From positions 1 to 40,372 of the forward strand of contig NEUZ01000009.1 of the NCBI GenBank assembly GCA_002304435.1: 40,372 bases of DNA, written 5' to 3'. Below the pieces are notes generated by a model. The model was not told the origin of the DNA, searched no databases, and worked only from the letters and a program-made list of their open reading frames with translations. Of the stretch, positions 7,399 through 16,326 are shown in pieces (position 1 is the first letter of the stretch; each line of letters begins with the position of its first letter). This stretch comes from Opitutia bacterium Tous-C8FEB (GTDB lineage Bacteria > Verrucomicrobiota > Verrucomicrobiia > Opitutales > Opitutaceae). The position numbers and the translations under genes were made by a program.

Positions 7399-7409
7399 GC
7401 TTGACAAGC
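7399..7409 (+). promoter_or_regulatory. Palindrome containing a TTGACA box before TonB receptor 1
   Basis: GCTTGACAAGC is an 11-bp palindrome (5-1-5) that contains a perfect -35 hexamer, TTGACA, at 7401-7406, 35 bp before the receptor ATG. No convincing -10 hexamer follows at 16-18 bp (the sequence there is CGCGCT-like). It could be an operator. The reverse complement of its 9-bp core occurs upstream of the sigma-factor gene at 25248-25256. Confidence 0.25.
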
Positions 7410-7443
7410 CTCGCCTCCTGCGGCGCGCTGCTGGAACCCCGAT

Positions 7444-10404
7444 ATGCCCCTCCTCCGCTGCCCCCTGTCCAAGTTCCTCGCCGCCCTCCTCCTGCCCCTC
7501 GCCCTCGCCGCGGCCCAAAACCCCGCCGCCCGTATCACCGGCCGCGTCCTCAACCCCATCACGCAGGAATATGTCCGTAATGCGGAGGTCTCCATCCCCG
7601 GGAAGAATCTCACGACTTACACGGCGAACGATGGCACCTACGTCCTTACCGGCGTGCCGGCCGGCGAGATCACGCTCCAAGTCACCTACACCGGTTACCA
7701 AACCGGAACCGCGCGCCTGAGCGTGGGCACCGGCACCTCCGCCACGCAGGACTTTGAGCTCCAGCCCACCGCCACCGGAACCGCTCCCGGGGCGGTGGTG
7801 CGGCTGGACCAATTCATCGTCTCCTCCGAGCGCGAGGGCAACGCGAAGGCCATTATGGAACAGCGCGCGGCGCTGAACGTAAAAAGCGTAGTCGCCTCCG
7901 ATAACTTCGGCGATGTGACCGGCGGCAACATCGGGGAGTTTATCAAGTACCTTCCCGGCGTGGTGATGGACTACGTGGACTCGGACGCGCGCACGGCCCG
8001 GATCGGCGGCCTCAGCCCGGTCTATACTGGCGTCAGCGTCGATGGGATGTCGATGGCCAGCGCCCCCTCGGCGAGCTTCGGCGGCTCCTCGCGGCAATTC
8101 GAGTTCGAACAGGCCTCGATCAACGGCATCGAGTCCATCGAGATCAGCAAGACGACCACCGCGAGTATGGACGCCGATGCCCCAGCCGGCCGCATCAATC
8201 TGCGTAGCCGCTCCGCCTTCGACCGCAAGAGCCGCGAGGTCACGGCCACCCTGTCCCTGACTGGCAACGAGTACTCGTGGGCCCTCGGGAAGACCCCCGG
8301 CCCCTACGATCGCGATGACTACAAGGTCCGCCCCGGATTCGTCTTCTCCTACGCCGAAGCTTTCCAGGGCCGGTTCGGCGTTCAGCTGAGCCTTGCCGGC
8401 AACACCGTGGGCACGGAGCAGGCCGGGGTGACGCACACCTACGCCCAAGTCGCCAACCGCGGTCCAGTAATCAACCAGATCGCTTTCCGCGACGCGCCCA
8501 AACTCTCCAATCGCGCCTCGTTCACTCTCAATACCGACTACAAGGTCTCCCCGCGTCTGTCGGTGGGCCTGCGTACCTCAGGTTCGCACTTCGACGACGG
8601 CACCAACCTCCGGCAAATCGCCTTTCTCGTAAACCCGGCCCAAGTCACCCCCGAGTCGTCCGTCACCGCCTTCACCGCCCTGCCGACCACCAACGCCAAC
8701 ACCCGCGTCCAGTACACGACTAGCCGGCGCAACAAGGTCAACACGACCGTCACCTATGTGCCCAAGCTAGAGTACAAGCGCGACGACCTGACGCTCACTC
8801 TCGGCGGCGGCTATTCGCGGTCTCGCACCTCTTACGAACAGATGACGGAGGGTTATTTCCAGGCGGTGACGCACCGCCTGACCCGGATGGGCTTCACCGC
8901 GAGCCGGAGCGCCCCAACCGCCACCGACTGGATGCTCGCGCAGACGTCCGGACTCCCGTGGAACGACGTGGCCAACTACAACCGGGGAGACGCCTTCACG
9001 AATAACATCTCCGCCACACCCCAGTCTGCCCGCCATCAGGTGTGGGTGGGATACGTCGACTTCAAGCGTCAGTTGCAACTGGCGGGCCTACCGGTGCAGT
9101 TGCTCGCCGGAATGAAGCGTAAGCTTTCGGTATATGATCTGGAAAAGAACGGGGCCCTGCAGTGGACCTACGTCGGCGCCGCCGGCTCGATGACGGATCC
9201 GGGCACCCGACTCCCGGTCAGCGCCCGAGTGCCGTACGACGCCCGCACTGGCGGCAACGTGGTGTTCCTCAACATCCCTATGGCCGACCCCTACGAGACG
9301 TTCCGCCGTTTCCAGACCAATTCCGGCCATTTCCTGCCGAATCTTCAGCAGAATCACGTCAATCAGTACTACAGCTCGCGCTCCGTGAAGGAGCGGATCG
9401 ATGCCGGCTACGTGGAAGGCAATGGCCGGATTGGCGCCCTCCGGCTCAACCTCGGGGCCCGCGTCGAGCGCACCACGACGATCGGCAAGACCATCGACCT
9501 TCTCCCCCCCGCGCAGGTGCGCGCCGCCGGCTACACTCCGGGCACAACCGCGTTCCTCGACCACCAGTACCGGTACGGAAGCCGCGGCGAAAACGAAGGG
9601 GACTACGAGAACCTGTTCCTGAGCGGGGGCGCCAAGTACGCGTTCACCCGCAACCTGCACCTGCAGCTTGCCGCTAGCCAGTCCATCGGCCGGCCCAGCT
9701 ACGGCAACGTGGCCGGGGTCATCACCATCGACGAGGCGAACCAGACCGTGCGGGTGCCCAACCCGGACCTGCAACCCGAAACCTCGGACAAGTTCTTCGC
9801 CAGCGTTCAATATTATTTGGAGCCCGCGGGCACACTCAGCGTCTCCGGCTTCCGGCTCGCCGTGCGCAATATGGGCACCGCCAACCGGCCGGTCACCGCC
9901 GCGGAGGCTGGTTACGGGGACGACCCCGAGTACGCAGCCTTCACCTTCCTCCGCCCCGCCAATGCCACCGGCACCATCGAGCTCGACGGGGTGGAGATCG
10001 AATACAGCCAGCAACTGGTCTTCCTGCCCCGCGCCTTCCAGGGGCTGAGCATCTTCGGCTCGCTCAGCCGCACCGCCGCCAGCCAACGCCTCGAGGGTCA
10101 CGTGCCCAAGTCCGCCAATGGCGGCCTCCGCTACGGCACCCAGCGCTGGAACGCCCAACTGCGCTGCACGTGGCAGGCTCCACGCTTCAACTCCGCCACT
10201 GCAACCGAGGAACTGTGGCAGTACGAACGCATTATGTTCGATTTCAGCGGCGGCTACCGGTTCAATCGCAACTACGAGCTCACGATCAGCGGTCGCAACC
10301 TCCTCAACGAGCCGATCCGTACCTACTCCAACACCCCGGGCCTGCTCCGCGCCTATAACCGCTACGGCGCCTCGTGGACGATGGGGATCCGCGGCCGCTG
10401 GTGA
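7444..10404 (+). CDS. TonB-dependent receptor 1 with carboxypeptidase-regulatory-like domain
   Basis: 986 aa outer-membrane active transporter. A signal peptide (about 1-24, FLAALLLPLALAAAQ) is followed by a CarboxypepD_reg-like beta sandwich (about 28-108: ITGRVLNPITQEYVRNAEVS, NDGTYVLTGVPAG), a linker VVRLDQFIVSSEREGN, a plug domain (about 140-255: DVTGGNIGEFIKYLPGV, VSVDGMSMASAP) and a long beta-barrel to a terminal Trp. The PNPDLQPETSDKFF segment is a conserved barrel landmark. The architecture is that of the large SusC-like or Opitutaceae receptors that import oligosaccharides or metal chelates; no SusD partner is present. It lies 65 bp after the lipoprotein gene and is convergent with the PSD1/DUF1501 set. 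Substrate unknown. Confidence 0.95.
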   Translation: MPLLRCPLSKFLAALLLPLALAAAQNPAARITGRVLNPITQEYVRNAEVSIPGKNLTTYTANDGTYVLTGVPAGEITLQVTYTGYQTGTARLSVGTGTSATQDFELQPTATGTAPGAVVRLDQFIVSSEREGNAKAIMEQRAALNVKSVVASDNFGDVTGGNIGEFIKYLPGVVMDYVDSDARTARIGGLSPVYTGVSVDGMSMASAPSASFGGSSRQFEFEQASINGIESIEISKTTTASMDADAPAGRINLRSRSAFDRKSREVTATLSLTGNEYSWALGKTPGPYDRDDYKVRPGFVFSYAEAFQGRFGVQLSLAGNTVGTEQAGVTHTYAQVANRGPVINQIAFRDAPKLSNRASFTLNTDYKVSPRLSVGLRTSGSHFDDGTNLRQIAFLVNPAQVTPESSVTAFTALPTTNANTRVQYTTSRRNKVNTTVTYVPKLEYKRDDLTLTLGGGYSRSRTSYEQMTEGYFQAVTHRLTRMGFTASRSAPTATDWMLAQTSGLPWNDVANYNRGDAFTNNISATPQSARHQVWVGYVDFKRQLQLAGLPVQLLAGMKRKLSVYDLEKNGALQWTYVGAAGSMTDPGTRLPVSARVPYDARTGGNVVFLNIPMADPYETFRRFQTNSGHFLPNLQQNHVNQYYSSRSVKERIDAGYVEGNGRIGALRLNLGARVERTTTIGKTIDLLPPAQVRAAGYTPGTTAFLDHQYRYGSRGENEGDYENLFLSGGAKYAFTRNLHLQLAASQSIGRPSYGNVAGVITIDEANQTVRVPNPDLQPETSDKFFASVQYYLEPAGTLSVSGFRLAVRNMGTANRPVTAAEAGYGDDPEYAAFTFLRPANATGTIELDGVEIEYSQQLVFLPRAFQGLSIFGSLSRTAASQRLEGHVPKSANGGLRYGTQRWNAQLRCTWQAPRFNSATATEELWQYERIMFDFSGGYRFNRNYELTISGRNLLNEPIRTYSNTPGLLRAYNRYGASWTMGIRGRW

Positions 10405-10509
10405 GGCACACCCCCGATCCAAGCAGTTAAGGGAATCGCCACGTGGAGGCGCCGGTCCACCCCGCCACCCGGGAAATCGCTGCACCTTGCGCCCGCCCGC
10501 CGGGCGGCA

Positions 10510-11403
10510 TCAAGGGCGCGCCTCGGCGGCCGCCATCCCCGGCGCCCCAAAGGCCCACAGCCGGCGCAGGGCGGGCAACGCCCGGGCCCGCTCGATGCCC
10601 CCCGCATCCACCGCGGAATCCGTGAGATTTAGGGCCTCGAGGCGGCTCAGGCCGGCCAGCGCCGCGATCCCTGAGCCGGAAACCTTGGCGCGGCTCAGGT
10701 CCAGGGAACGCAGGTTGGTCCAGCGCCCCACGGCCGCCAGACCCGCGTCCGTGACCGGCGTGCGGGCAAGCTCCGCCTCCACAATCAGCTCCGCGACCGG
10801 ATCAAGCCGGGCCAAGGCGGCGTCATCGGCCCGCCGCGGGCTGCCGGCCGTGCGGAGGATCAGGCCGTCCCCGGGTTGCTGGGAGCGCGGGACCAGCCGC
10901 ACGCCCAGCTCTGCCTCCAGCCGGCGGATCTCGTCCGCGCGGGGCCGCCAGTCAGGCGCCAGGGCGACGGCCGCGGCCTTGGGCCGGCCGATCGCCGGGG
11001 CGCCGGGGAACTCCGCCACCAACTTGGTCGCCGAGGCGCCCCCGAGGATCCAAAGCTCGACGTTACGGATCTCCTCGCGCGAGAGCAGCGGCTTGCCCTC
11101 GGAGGGCATCACTTCCTCGTCGGTCGCCGGGAGGGTGATGCGGCGGTGGAGCTCGCTGCCGGCCGCGTTGCCCGGCAGCACCATCGCGCCCGACTCGGCG
11201 CCCTTCATCACCCACGCGAAGCTGTCGAGCCGGAGTCCGGCCTTCTGCTTTTCCGGCCCGTGACAGACCACGCAGTGGCGCTCGAGGATCGGACCGATAC
11301 GGTCCTGGTAGAAGGTCGTCTCCGCACCGAGCGGTGCGGTCGCCAGCAGCAACGCCAGCGCCAGACGCCGGCGGACCCGGGAGAGTTCAGGCGAGGATGG
11401 CAT
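10510..11403 (-). CDS. Secreted cytochrome-c-like protein with LRR-like C-terminus
   Basis: 297 aa from the ATG at 11403, chosen because a signal peptide follows (RRRLALALLLATAPLGAET) and because an earlier in-frame ATG would add a polar, unconserved head. The planctomycete-type cytochrome-c domain has one haem site, C44-V-V-C47-H48 (ERHCVVCHG), followed by KQKAGLRLDS and a possible distal Met in EEVMPSEGKPLL. Residues about 205-290 contain LRR-like repeats (LRSLDLSRAKVSGSGIAALA, LEALNLTDSAVDAGG). It overlaps the upstream DUF1501 gene by 17 bp and is the last gene of the set. Likely a periplasmic electron-transfer or partner-binding component for the PSD1/DUF1501 proteins; the actual role is unknown. 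Confidence 0.85.
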   Translation of the reverse strand: MPSSPELSRVRRRLALALLLATAPLGAETTFYQDRIGPILERHCVVCHGPEKQKAGLRLDSFAWVMKGAESGAMVLPGNAAGSELHRRITLPATDEEVMPSEGKPLLSREEIRNVELWILGGASATKLVAEFPGAPAIGRPKAAAVALAPDWRPRADEIRRLEAELGVRLVPRSQQPGDGLILRTAGSPRRADDAALARLDPVAELIVEAELARTPVTDAGLAAVGRWTNLRSLDLSRAKVSGSGIAALAGLSRLEALNLTDSAVDAGGIERARALPALRRLWAFGAPGMAAAEARP

Positions 11404-12934
11404 CGATGACCTTGGCGGGAAGCACCCCGGTGAGACGCTGGTCGAGCCCCTGGAAGCGGAACGAGAGGCGATTGTGATCCAGGCCAAACAGGTGGAGCAT
11501 CGTGGCGTGGAGGTCCCGGATGTGCACCGGGTCCTTCACGATGTTGTAGGAGAAGTCGTCCGTCTCGCCGAAGCTGAGGCCCGGCTTCACGCCGCCGCCG
11601 GCCATCCACATACTGAAGCAGCGCGGGTGGTGGTCGCGGCCGTAATTCTCAGCCGTCAGCACGCCCTGCGAATAGCAAGTGCGGCCGAACTCCCCGCCCC
11701 ACACCACGAGGGTGTCGTCGAGCAGCCCGCGGCGCTTGAGGTCGGTGACCAGCGCGGCCGTGGGCTGGTCGGACTCCTCGGCCATCAGCTTGATGTTGCG
11801 CGGCAGGTTGCTGTGCTGGTCCCAGCTGCGGAGGAAGATTTGCGTGAAACGGACGCCCCGCTCCGCCAAGCGGCGGGCCATCAGGCAGTTGTAGGCGTAG
11901 GTGCCCGGCTCCTTGGCCTTTTCGCCGTAAAGGTCCCAGGTCGACTGCGGTTCGGACGAGAGGTCAGCCAGCTCGGGCACCGATGATTGCATCCGGAACG
12001 CCATCTCGTACTGGGCGATGCGGGCGTTGGTCTCCGCGTCGCCGACCCGCTCGAAAAGCTGCCGGTTCAGGGCGTTGACGCCGTCGATCATCGCCCGGCG
12101 CACGTCGCCGCTCACCCCGGGCGGATTGTTGAGGTGCAGCACGGGATCCCCGGCGGAACGCAGCGCGACGGCGGCATGCTCGGGAGAGAGGAACCCGGAC
12201 GACCACAGGCGGTTCGAGAGGGCCTGCACGTTGGTGCGGTGCGGCATCTTCGAGGTCATCACCACGAAGGTCGGAAGCTCGTCGTTGACGGCCCCCAGCC
12301 CGTACGAAAGCCAGGAACCAAGGGAGGGCCGGCCGGGGAACATATTGCCCGTCGTCAGCTGCAGGATCGCGGGCTCGTGGTTGATCGCCTCGGTGTGGAG
12401 CGACTTCAGCACGCAGAGCTCGTCGGCGATGCGCGCGGTATGGGGAAACAGTTCCGAGACCCAGTGCCCGGCCTGGCCGTGCTGCGCGAACTTGTAGACG
12501 CTCGGCGCGATGGGAAAGCGGGCCTGGCTCGCGGTCATCCCGGTCAGCACCTGCCCGCCGCGCACCGACTCGGGCAGATCCTGGTCGAACATCCGCTGGA
12601 GGACCGGCTTGTGGTCCCAGGTCTCGAACTGGGACGGCGAGCCGGCCATAAAGAGGTAGATCGCGCGCTTGGCGCGGGGCGCGTAATGGGGAGCGAGCAC
12701 CGCAGGGCTGGCGGCAGTCTGGGCGGCCAGCGGGCGGCCCAGGAGGCTGGCGAGCCCGGCCCAACCGAAGGCCTGCATCCCGCGCCCGAGGAAGTGCCGC
12801 CGCGTCTCGAGGGCCAGCCACTCCCGGCGCAAGGCGTCGGGCAGACCAGGCAGGCTCCAGATGGAGGGCCCCTCCCCCGCGTGGTCGGAGCAGAGGTGGG
12901 GATCGCGGGCGAAGGGATTTTCCGGGGAGTGCAT
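11387..12934 (-). CDS. DUF1501 protein, Tat-exported (copy b)
   Basis: 515 aa from the ATG at 12934; the frame is open further upstream, but that extension overlaps the PSD1 gene and is low-complexity. A twin-arginine signal starts at R45-R46 (ETRRHFLGRGMQAFGWAG). The body has DUF1501/alkaline-phosphatase-superfamily landmarks: AIYLFMAGSPSQFETWDHKP, EAINHEPAI, SWDQHSNLP, GGEFGRTCYSQG and YGRDHHPRCFSMWMAGGG, several of which supply His/Asp for metal binding. The end, GLDQRLTGVLPAKV, is nearly identical to copy a. DUF1501 proteins are common in Planctomycetes and Verrucomicrobia next to PSD1 genes and are related to sulfatases/phosphatases; no reaction is established. It starts 10 bp after the PSD1 copy b stop. 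Confidence 0.92.
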   Translation of the reverse strand: MHSPENPFARDPHLCSDHAGEGPSIWSLPGLPDALRREWLALETRRHFLGRGMQAFGWAGLASLLGRPLAAQTAASPAVLAPHYAPRAKRAIYLFMAGSPSQFETWDHKPVLQRMFDQDLPESVRGGQVLTGMTASQARFPIAPSVYKFAQHGQAGHWVSELFPHTARIADELCVLKSLHTEAINHEPAILQLTTGNMFPGRPSLGSWLSYGLGAVNDELPTFVVMTSKMPHRTNVQALSNRLWSSGFLSPEHAAVALRSAGDPVLHLNNPPGVSGDVRRAMIDGVNALNRQLFERVGDAETNARIAQYEMAFRMQSSVPELADLSSEPQSTWDLYGEKAKEPGTYAYNCLMARRLAERGVRFTQIFLRSWDQHSNLPRNIKLMAEESDQPTAALVTDLKRRGLLDDTLVVWGGEFGRTCYSQGVLTAENYGRDHHPRCFSMWMAGGGVKPGLSFGETDDFSYNIVKDPVHIRDLHATMLHLFGLDHNRLSFRFQGLDQRLTGVLPAKVIDAILA

Positions 12935-12944
12935 CGGAAGGCCG

Positions 12945-15900
12945 CTATTTGTTGAGGAACTCGTCGAGATTGAGGAACTGACTGGCCGCCATCGTCCAAA
13001 CCGCGCGCTCCGTCGCGGACCAGTCCCCAAGTCCGACCGGCGAGGCACCCACCTTCAGGAGGGCGGCCGCCTGCTCCGGCTGGGCGGCGAACAGGGACTG
13101 CAGCCGCGCGAGGGAATCCAGCAGCACCTTTTCCTCCGTGGGCGCGAGGGGGCGCGCCAGGGTGGCCAGAGCCAGGAAGCGGAGCCGCTCCTCGCTGCGG
13201 GCCGCGGCGTCGAGCGCGCGTTCGCCGAGCTTGCGGGCGGCCTCGACCCATTGCGGGTCGTTGAGCGTCACAAAGGCCTGCAGCGGCGTGTTGGTGCGGG
13301 CCCGGCGGGAGCAGACGACCTCGCGCGAGGTGGCGTCAAAGGTCTCGAGGCTGGCCGGCGGGGAAGCCCGTTTCCAGAAGGTGTACAGGCTGCGCCGGTA
13401 GAGCCCTTCGCCCTCGGACGGCACGTAAGTCCGGGTGTTCGACTCCGGCATCGCGACCTCCTCCCAGATGCCCGGCGGCTGGTAGGGTTTGACCGGCGGC
13501 CCGCCGAGGCGCTCGACCAGCAGCCCGGCCGACAGCAGGGCGCTGTCCCGGAGCATCTCGCCATCCATCCGGAAGCGCGGCCCACGCCCCAGCCATTTGT
13601 TGCCGGGATCGCGCGCCAGGACCGGCGCCGGCGCGGCCACAGCCTGGCGGTAAGTCGCCGAAGTGACCAGGATGCGGTACAGGCGCTTCACGTCCCAGCC
13701 GCTCTCGCGGAACTCCACCGCCAGCCAGTCGAGCAGTTCCGGGTGCGTCGGGCGATCGCCCATCACGCCGAACTCCCCGCTCGACTCCACCAGCCCCCGT
13801 CCAAAGACCTCCTGCCACATCCGGTTCACCGCCACGCGGGCGAACAGCGGGTGTTCCGCGGTAAGGAGCCACTCGGCCAGCCCCCGGCGATCGACGGGCG
13901 CGCCCGCGGGCAGGGCGGGCAGGAAGTGCGGCACGGAGGGCCCGACCCGCTCACCCCGGGCGAAGTAGTCCCCGCGCTTCAGTACATCGGAATACGCAGG
14001 GGTGGTTTTCTCGACGGCGACCAGCGTCGCGTCGCCGTCGCGCGTCAGGGTCTCCAGCGCGGCGTCGTGGGCCGCGGCCAGCGCCGCGAGGCTGCGATGC
14101 TCGGGATCCTTCTCGCCGAGGAAGAACCGGTCGGCGACCACGAAGGCCTCATCCGTGGTCCAGCGCCGCGGGTCGGGTTCCCGGGCCGTGATCTCGGCTG
14201 CGACATCCTCAAAGGGCAGGCGCTGCACCTCCTCGACGGCCAAGGCCCGGCGGTAAAAACGGAAATCCTGGTAACGGGTCTCCCGCATCGGGTTGTAGTC
14301 GTCCCGCCGCCCCACGTGCATCGCGGCGTCCGTGCGGATGGAGCCCCCTGCGGGCAGCTGATCGAGCCGGATCTCGGTCTCCGCCGGCCGGCCGTTGAGG
14401 AAGATGCGCATCCCGGAAGCCCGGCGCGAACCGTCGTAGGTGACAAACACGTGGACCCACTCGTCGCGGGTGATGAGACCCGGCCGGGTGGCGACCAGCA
14501 GTCCGGAGCGCACGGGCGGAGGCGGGATCACGAGCCGCCGCGAAGGCGCCTTCGCCTTGGGTGCCGGGGCTTCCACAACCTCTTCCGCGGACGGGGGCGG
14601 CACGTCGGGAACAAGGGCGAAGTAGATCTGCAACCCCTCCTGGTAAACATCCCAACCCGCGCCCCCGCGGCGCTTCTCGTCGCCCATCCGCGCGAAGAGC
14701 GACCCGTTGCCCGTGCCAGTGCGGACGCCGCCGCCGGGCTTCGCGCGGAGCAAAATCCAGCCGCCGGTGGAGAACTTGTCCCCGGCGTCGACATCCCCCT
14801 CCGCGCCGAGGCTGAGCCGCGTGTGGATGTCCATCCGCATCGAGGGCCAGAACCAGCTGCTCTCGCCCCAGATCAGCGGGTTGGTGTCCGCCTTGAACTC
14901 CTTCGTGCGCGGGTGCGGCGCGGCATTGCGCACCACTTCGCCCTTGCCCTCGTCCAGCCGCAGCCGCACCTCGAGGGCCTCCGTCGAGACCGGCTGGGGG
15001 CAGTTGCCGGCCCCCAGCCAGCCGCCAGCCAATTCCCGCGCTTGGGCGCGGCGGCGCTGCAGCCGTTCCTGCACGTCAGCCCTCGCCTGAAGGAGGAAGG
15101 CGGCCGCCGCGGACTGCTCGGGCCGGGGCACGCGGATCACGGGTGCCGGCTCCGCGATGTTCAGGTCCCACGGCTTCTCCGCCGTGTTCCCCAGGAAGGC
15201 CGCCAGCCCGTAGAAGTCCTTCGTCGTGATGGGATCAAACTTGTGGTCGTGGCACGCGGCGCAACCGGTGCTGAGCCCGAGGAAGGTCGCGCCGAAGGCT
15301 TCCACGCGGTCGCGGGTCTGGTTGACGAAGACCTCCTCCGGGATGGTGCCGCCCTCGTTGGTCGTGAGATTGCACCGCATCAGGCCGGTCGCGACCAGCT
15401 GGTCAATCGTGCGCGCGGGGAGCAGGTCCCCCGCCAGCTGGTCCCGGACGAAGGCGTCGAAACGCTGGTTCGCATTGAAGGAGCGCACCACGTAGTCTCG
15501 ATACGGCCAGATGGCGCGGTAATTGTCGAAATGGATGCCGTGCGTGTCCGCGTAACGGACATAGTCCAGCCACTGCCGCGCCCGGTGTTCCCCGTAGCGC
15601 GGGCTCGCCAGCAGTCGGTCGACCGCCCGCTCATAAGCGCCCGGGGCCGCATCCGCGACGAACGCCTCGACCTCGGCCGGCGCGGGGATCAGCCCGGTGA
15701 GATCTAGGGCGGCCCGCCGGAGGAGGCTGCGCCGGTCGGCCTCCGGCACGGGCGCCAGCCCTTCGCGGGCGAGGCGGGCCCGGATGAACGCGTCAACGGG
15801 GTTGCTGCCCCCGGCTACCGCGGGCACCGCCGGCCGGCGGGGGGCGATGAACGCCCAGTGTTCCTCGTAGCGCGCCCCCTCCGCGATCCAGCGGCGCAGC

Positions 15901-16259
15901 AGGGCCCGCTGCTCCGCGGAGACCGTCTTGTGGGCCTCGGGCGGCGGCATCGCCTTCCGCGGGTCCGTCGACTCGATGCGCTGGATCAGCGGGCTGTCGT
16001 CGGGCCGGCCCGGGACAATGGCGGGCGGACCATCGGGCCGCTGCGCCGTCGCGTGCTCAAAACGGTCCAGGCGCAGGCCCGCCTTGCGCGAGCCGGCGTC
16101 CAGCCCGTGACAGGCGAGGCAGGAGTCCGCGAGGATCGGCTGGATGTGCTCGTTGAACGACAGCTCCGCCGGGCCGGCCGCGGCGGCGACGAGCCTGCCG
16201 GGCGCGAAGGTCACGAGGGCAAACGAGGAAACGATCAGGCCGCGAAGAGGGGTGGGCAT
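12945..16259 (-). CDS. PSD1 protein: cytochrome c, DUF1549, LamG-like, DUF1553 (copy b)
   Basis: 1104 aa from the ATG at 16259 (signal peptide MPTPLRGLIVSSFALVTF). Order: planctomycete cytochrome-c domain with C47-L-A-C50-H51 and a likely distal Met104 (KAMPPPEAHK); DUF1549 at about 150-345 with a second haem motif C333-A-A-C336-H337 in CAACHDHKFDP; a middle LamG/concanavalin-like region at about 480-740 (WVHVFVTYDGSRRASGMRIF); DUF1553 to the end (RRGLAEWLLTAEHPLFARVA, DWLAVEFRESGWDVKRLYRI). It should be a periplasmic or surface di-haem protein with a possible glycan-binding module. It precedes a DUF1501 gene by 10 bp, as in copy a. Function unknown; electron transfer is inferred from the CXXCH motifs. 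Confidence 0.93.
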   Translation of the reverse strand: MPTPLRGLIVSSFALVTFAPGRLVAAAAGPAELSFNEHIQPILADSCLACHGLDAGSRKAGLRLDRFEHATAQRPDGPPAIVPGRPDDSPLIQRIESTDPRKAMPPPEAHKTVSAEQRALLRRWIAEGARYEEHWAFIAPRRPAVPAVAGGSNPVDAFIRARLAREGLAPVPEADRRSLLRRAALDLTGLIPAPAEVEAFVADAAPGAYERAVDRLLASPRYGEHRARQWLDYVRYADTHGIHFDNYRAIWPYRDYVVRSFNANQRFDAFVRDQLAGDLLPARTIDQLVATGLMRCNLTTNEGGTIPEEVFVNQTRDRVEAFGATFLGLSTGCAACHDHKFDPITTKDFYGLAAFLGNTAEKPWDLNIAEPAPVIRVPRPEQSAAAAFLLQARADVQERLQRRRAQARELAGGWLGAGNCPQPVSTEALEVRLRLDEGKGEVVRNAAPHPRTKEFKADTNPLIWGESSWFWPSMRMDIHTRLSLGAEGDVDAGDKFSTGGWILLRAKPGGGVRTGTGNGSLFARMGDEKRRGGAGWDVYQEGLQIYFALVPDVPPPSAEEVVEAPAPKAKAPSRRLVIPPPPVRSGLLVATRPGLITRDEWVHVFVTYDGSRRASGMRIFLNGRPAETEIRLDQLPAGGSIRTDAAMHVGRRDDYNPMRETRYQDFRFYRRALAVEEVQRLPFEDVAAEITAREPDPRRWTTDEAFVVADRFFLGEKDPEHRSLAALAAAHDAALETLTRDGDATLVAVEKTTPAYSDVLKRGDYFARGERVGPSVPHFLPALPAGAPVDRRGLAEWLLTAEHPLFARVAVNRMWQEVFGRGLVESSGEFGVMGDRPTHPELLDWLAVEFRESGWDVKRLYRILVTSATYRQAVAAPAPVLARDPGNKWLGRGPRFRMDGEMLRDSALLSAGLLVERLGGPPVKPYQPPGIWEEVAMPESNTRTYVPSEGEGLYRRSLYTFWKRASPPASLETFDATSREVVCSRRARTNTPLQAFVTLNDPQWVEAARKLGERALDAAARSEERLRFLALATLARPLAPTEEKVLLDSLARLQSLFAAQPEQAAALLKVGASPVGLGDWSATERAVWTMAASQFLNLDEFLNK

Positions 16260-16326
16260 ACGAGGACGCGGAGGGTAACGCCAGTGTCGAATACCAAGCG
16301 GAGGGCGGCGGGTTCCGCAACCGCGG

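Noticed and set aside
12861-15707. Long plus-strand open frame over PSD1 copy b (and a similar one at 19922-22027)
   Set aside because: Arg/Gly/Pro-rich translation with no domain, fully overlapped by strongly supported minus-strand genes.
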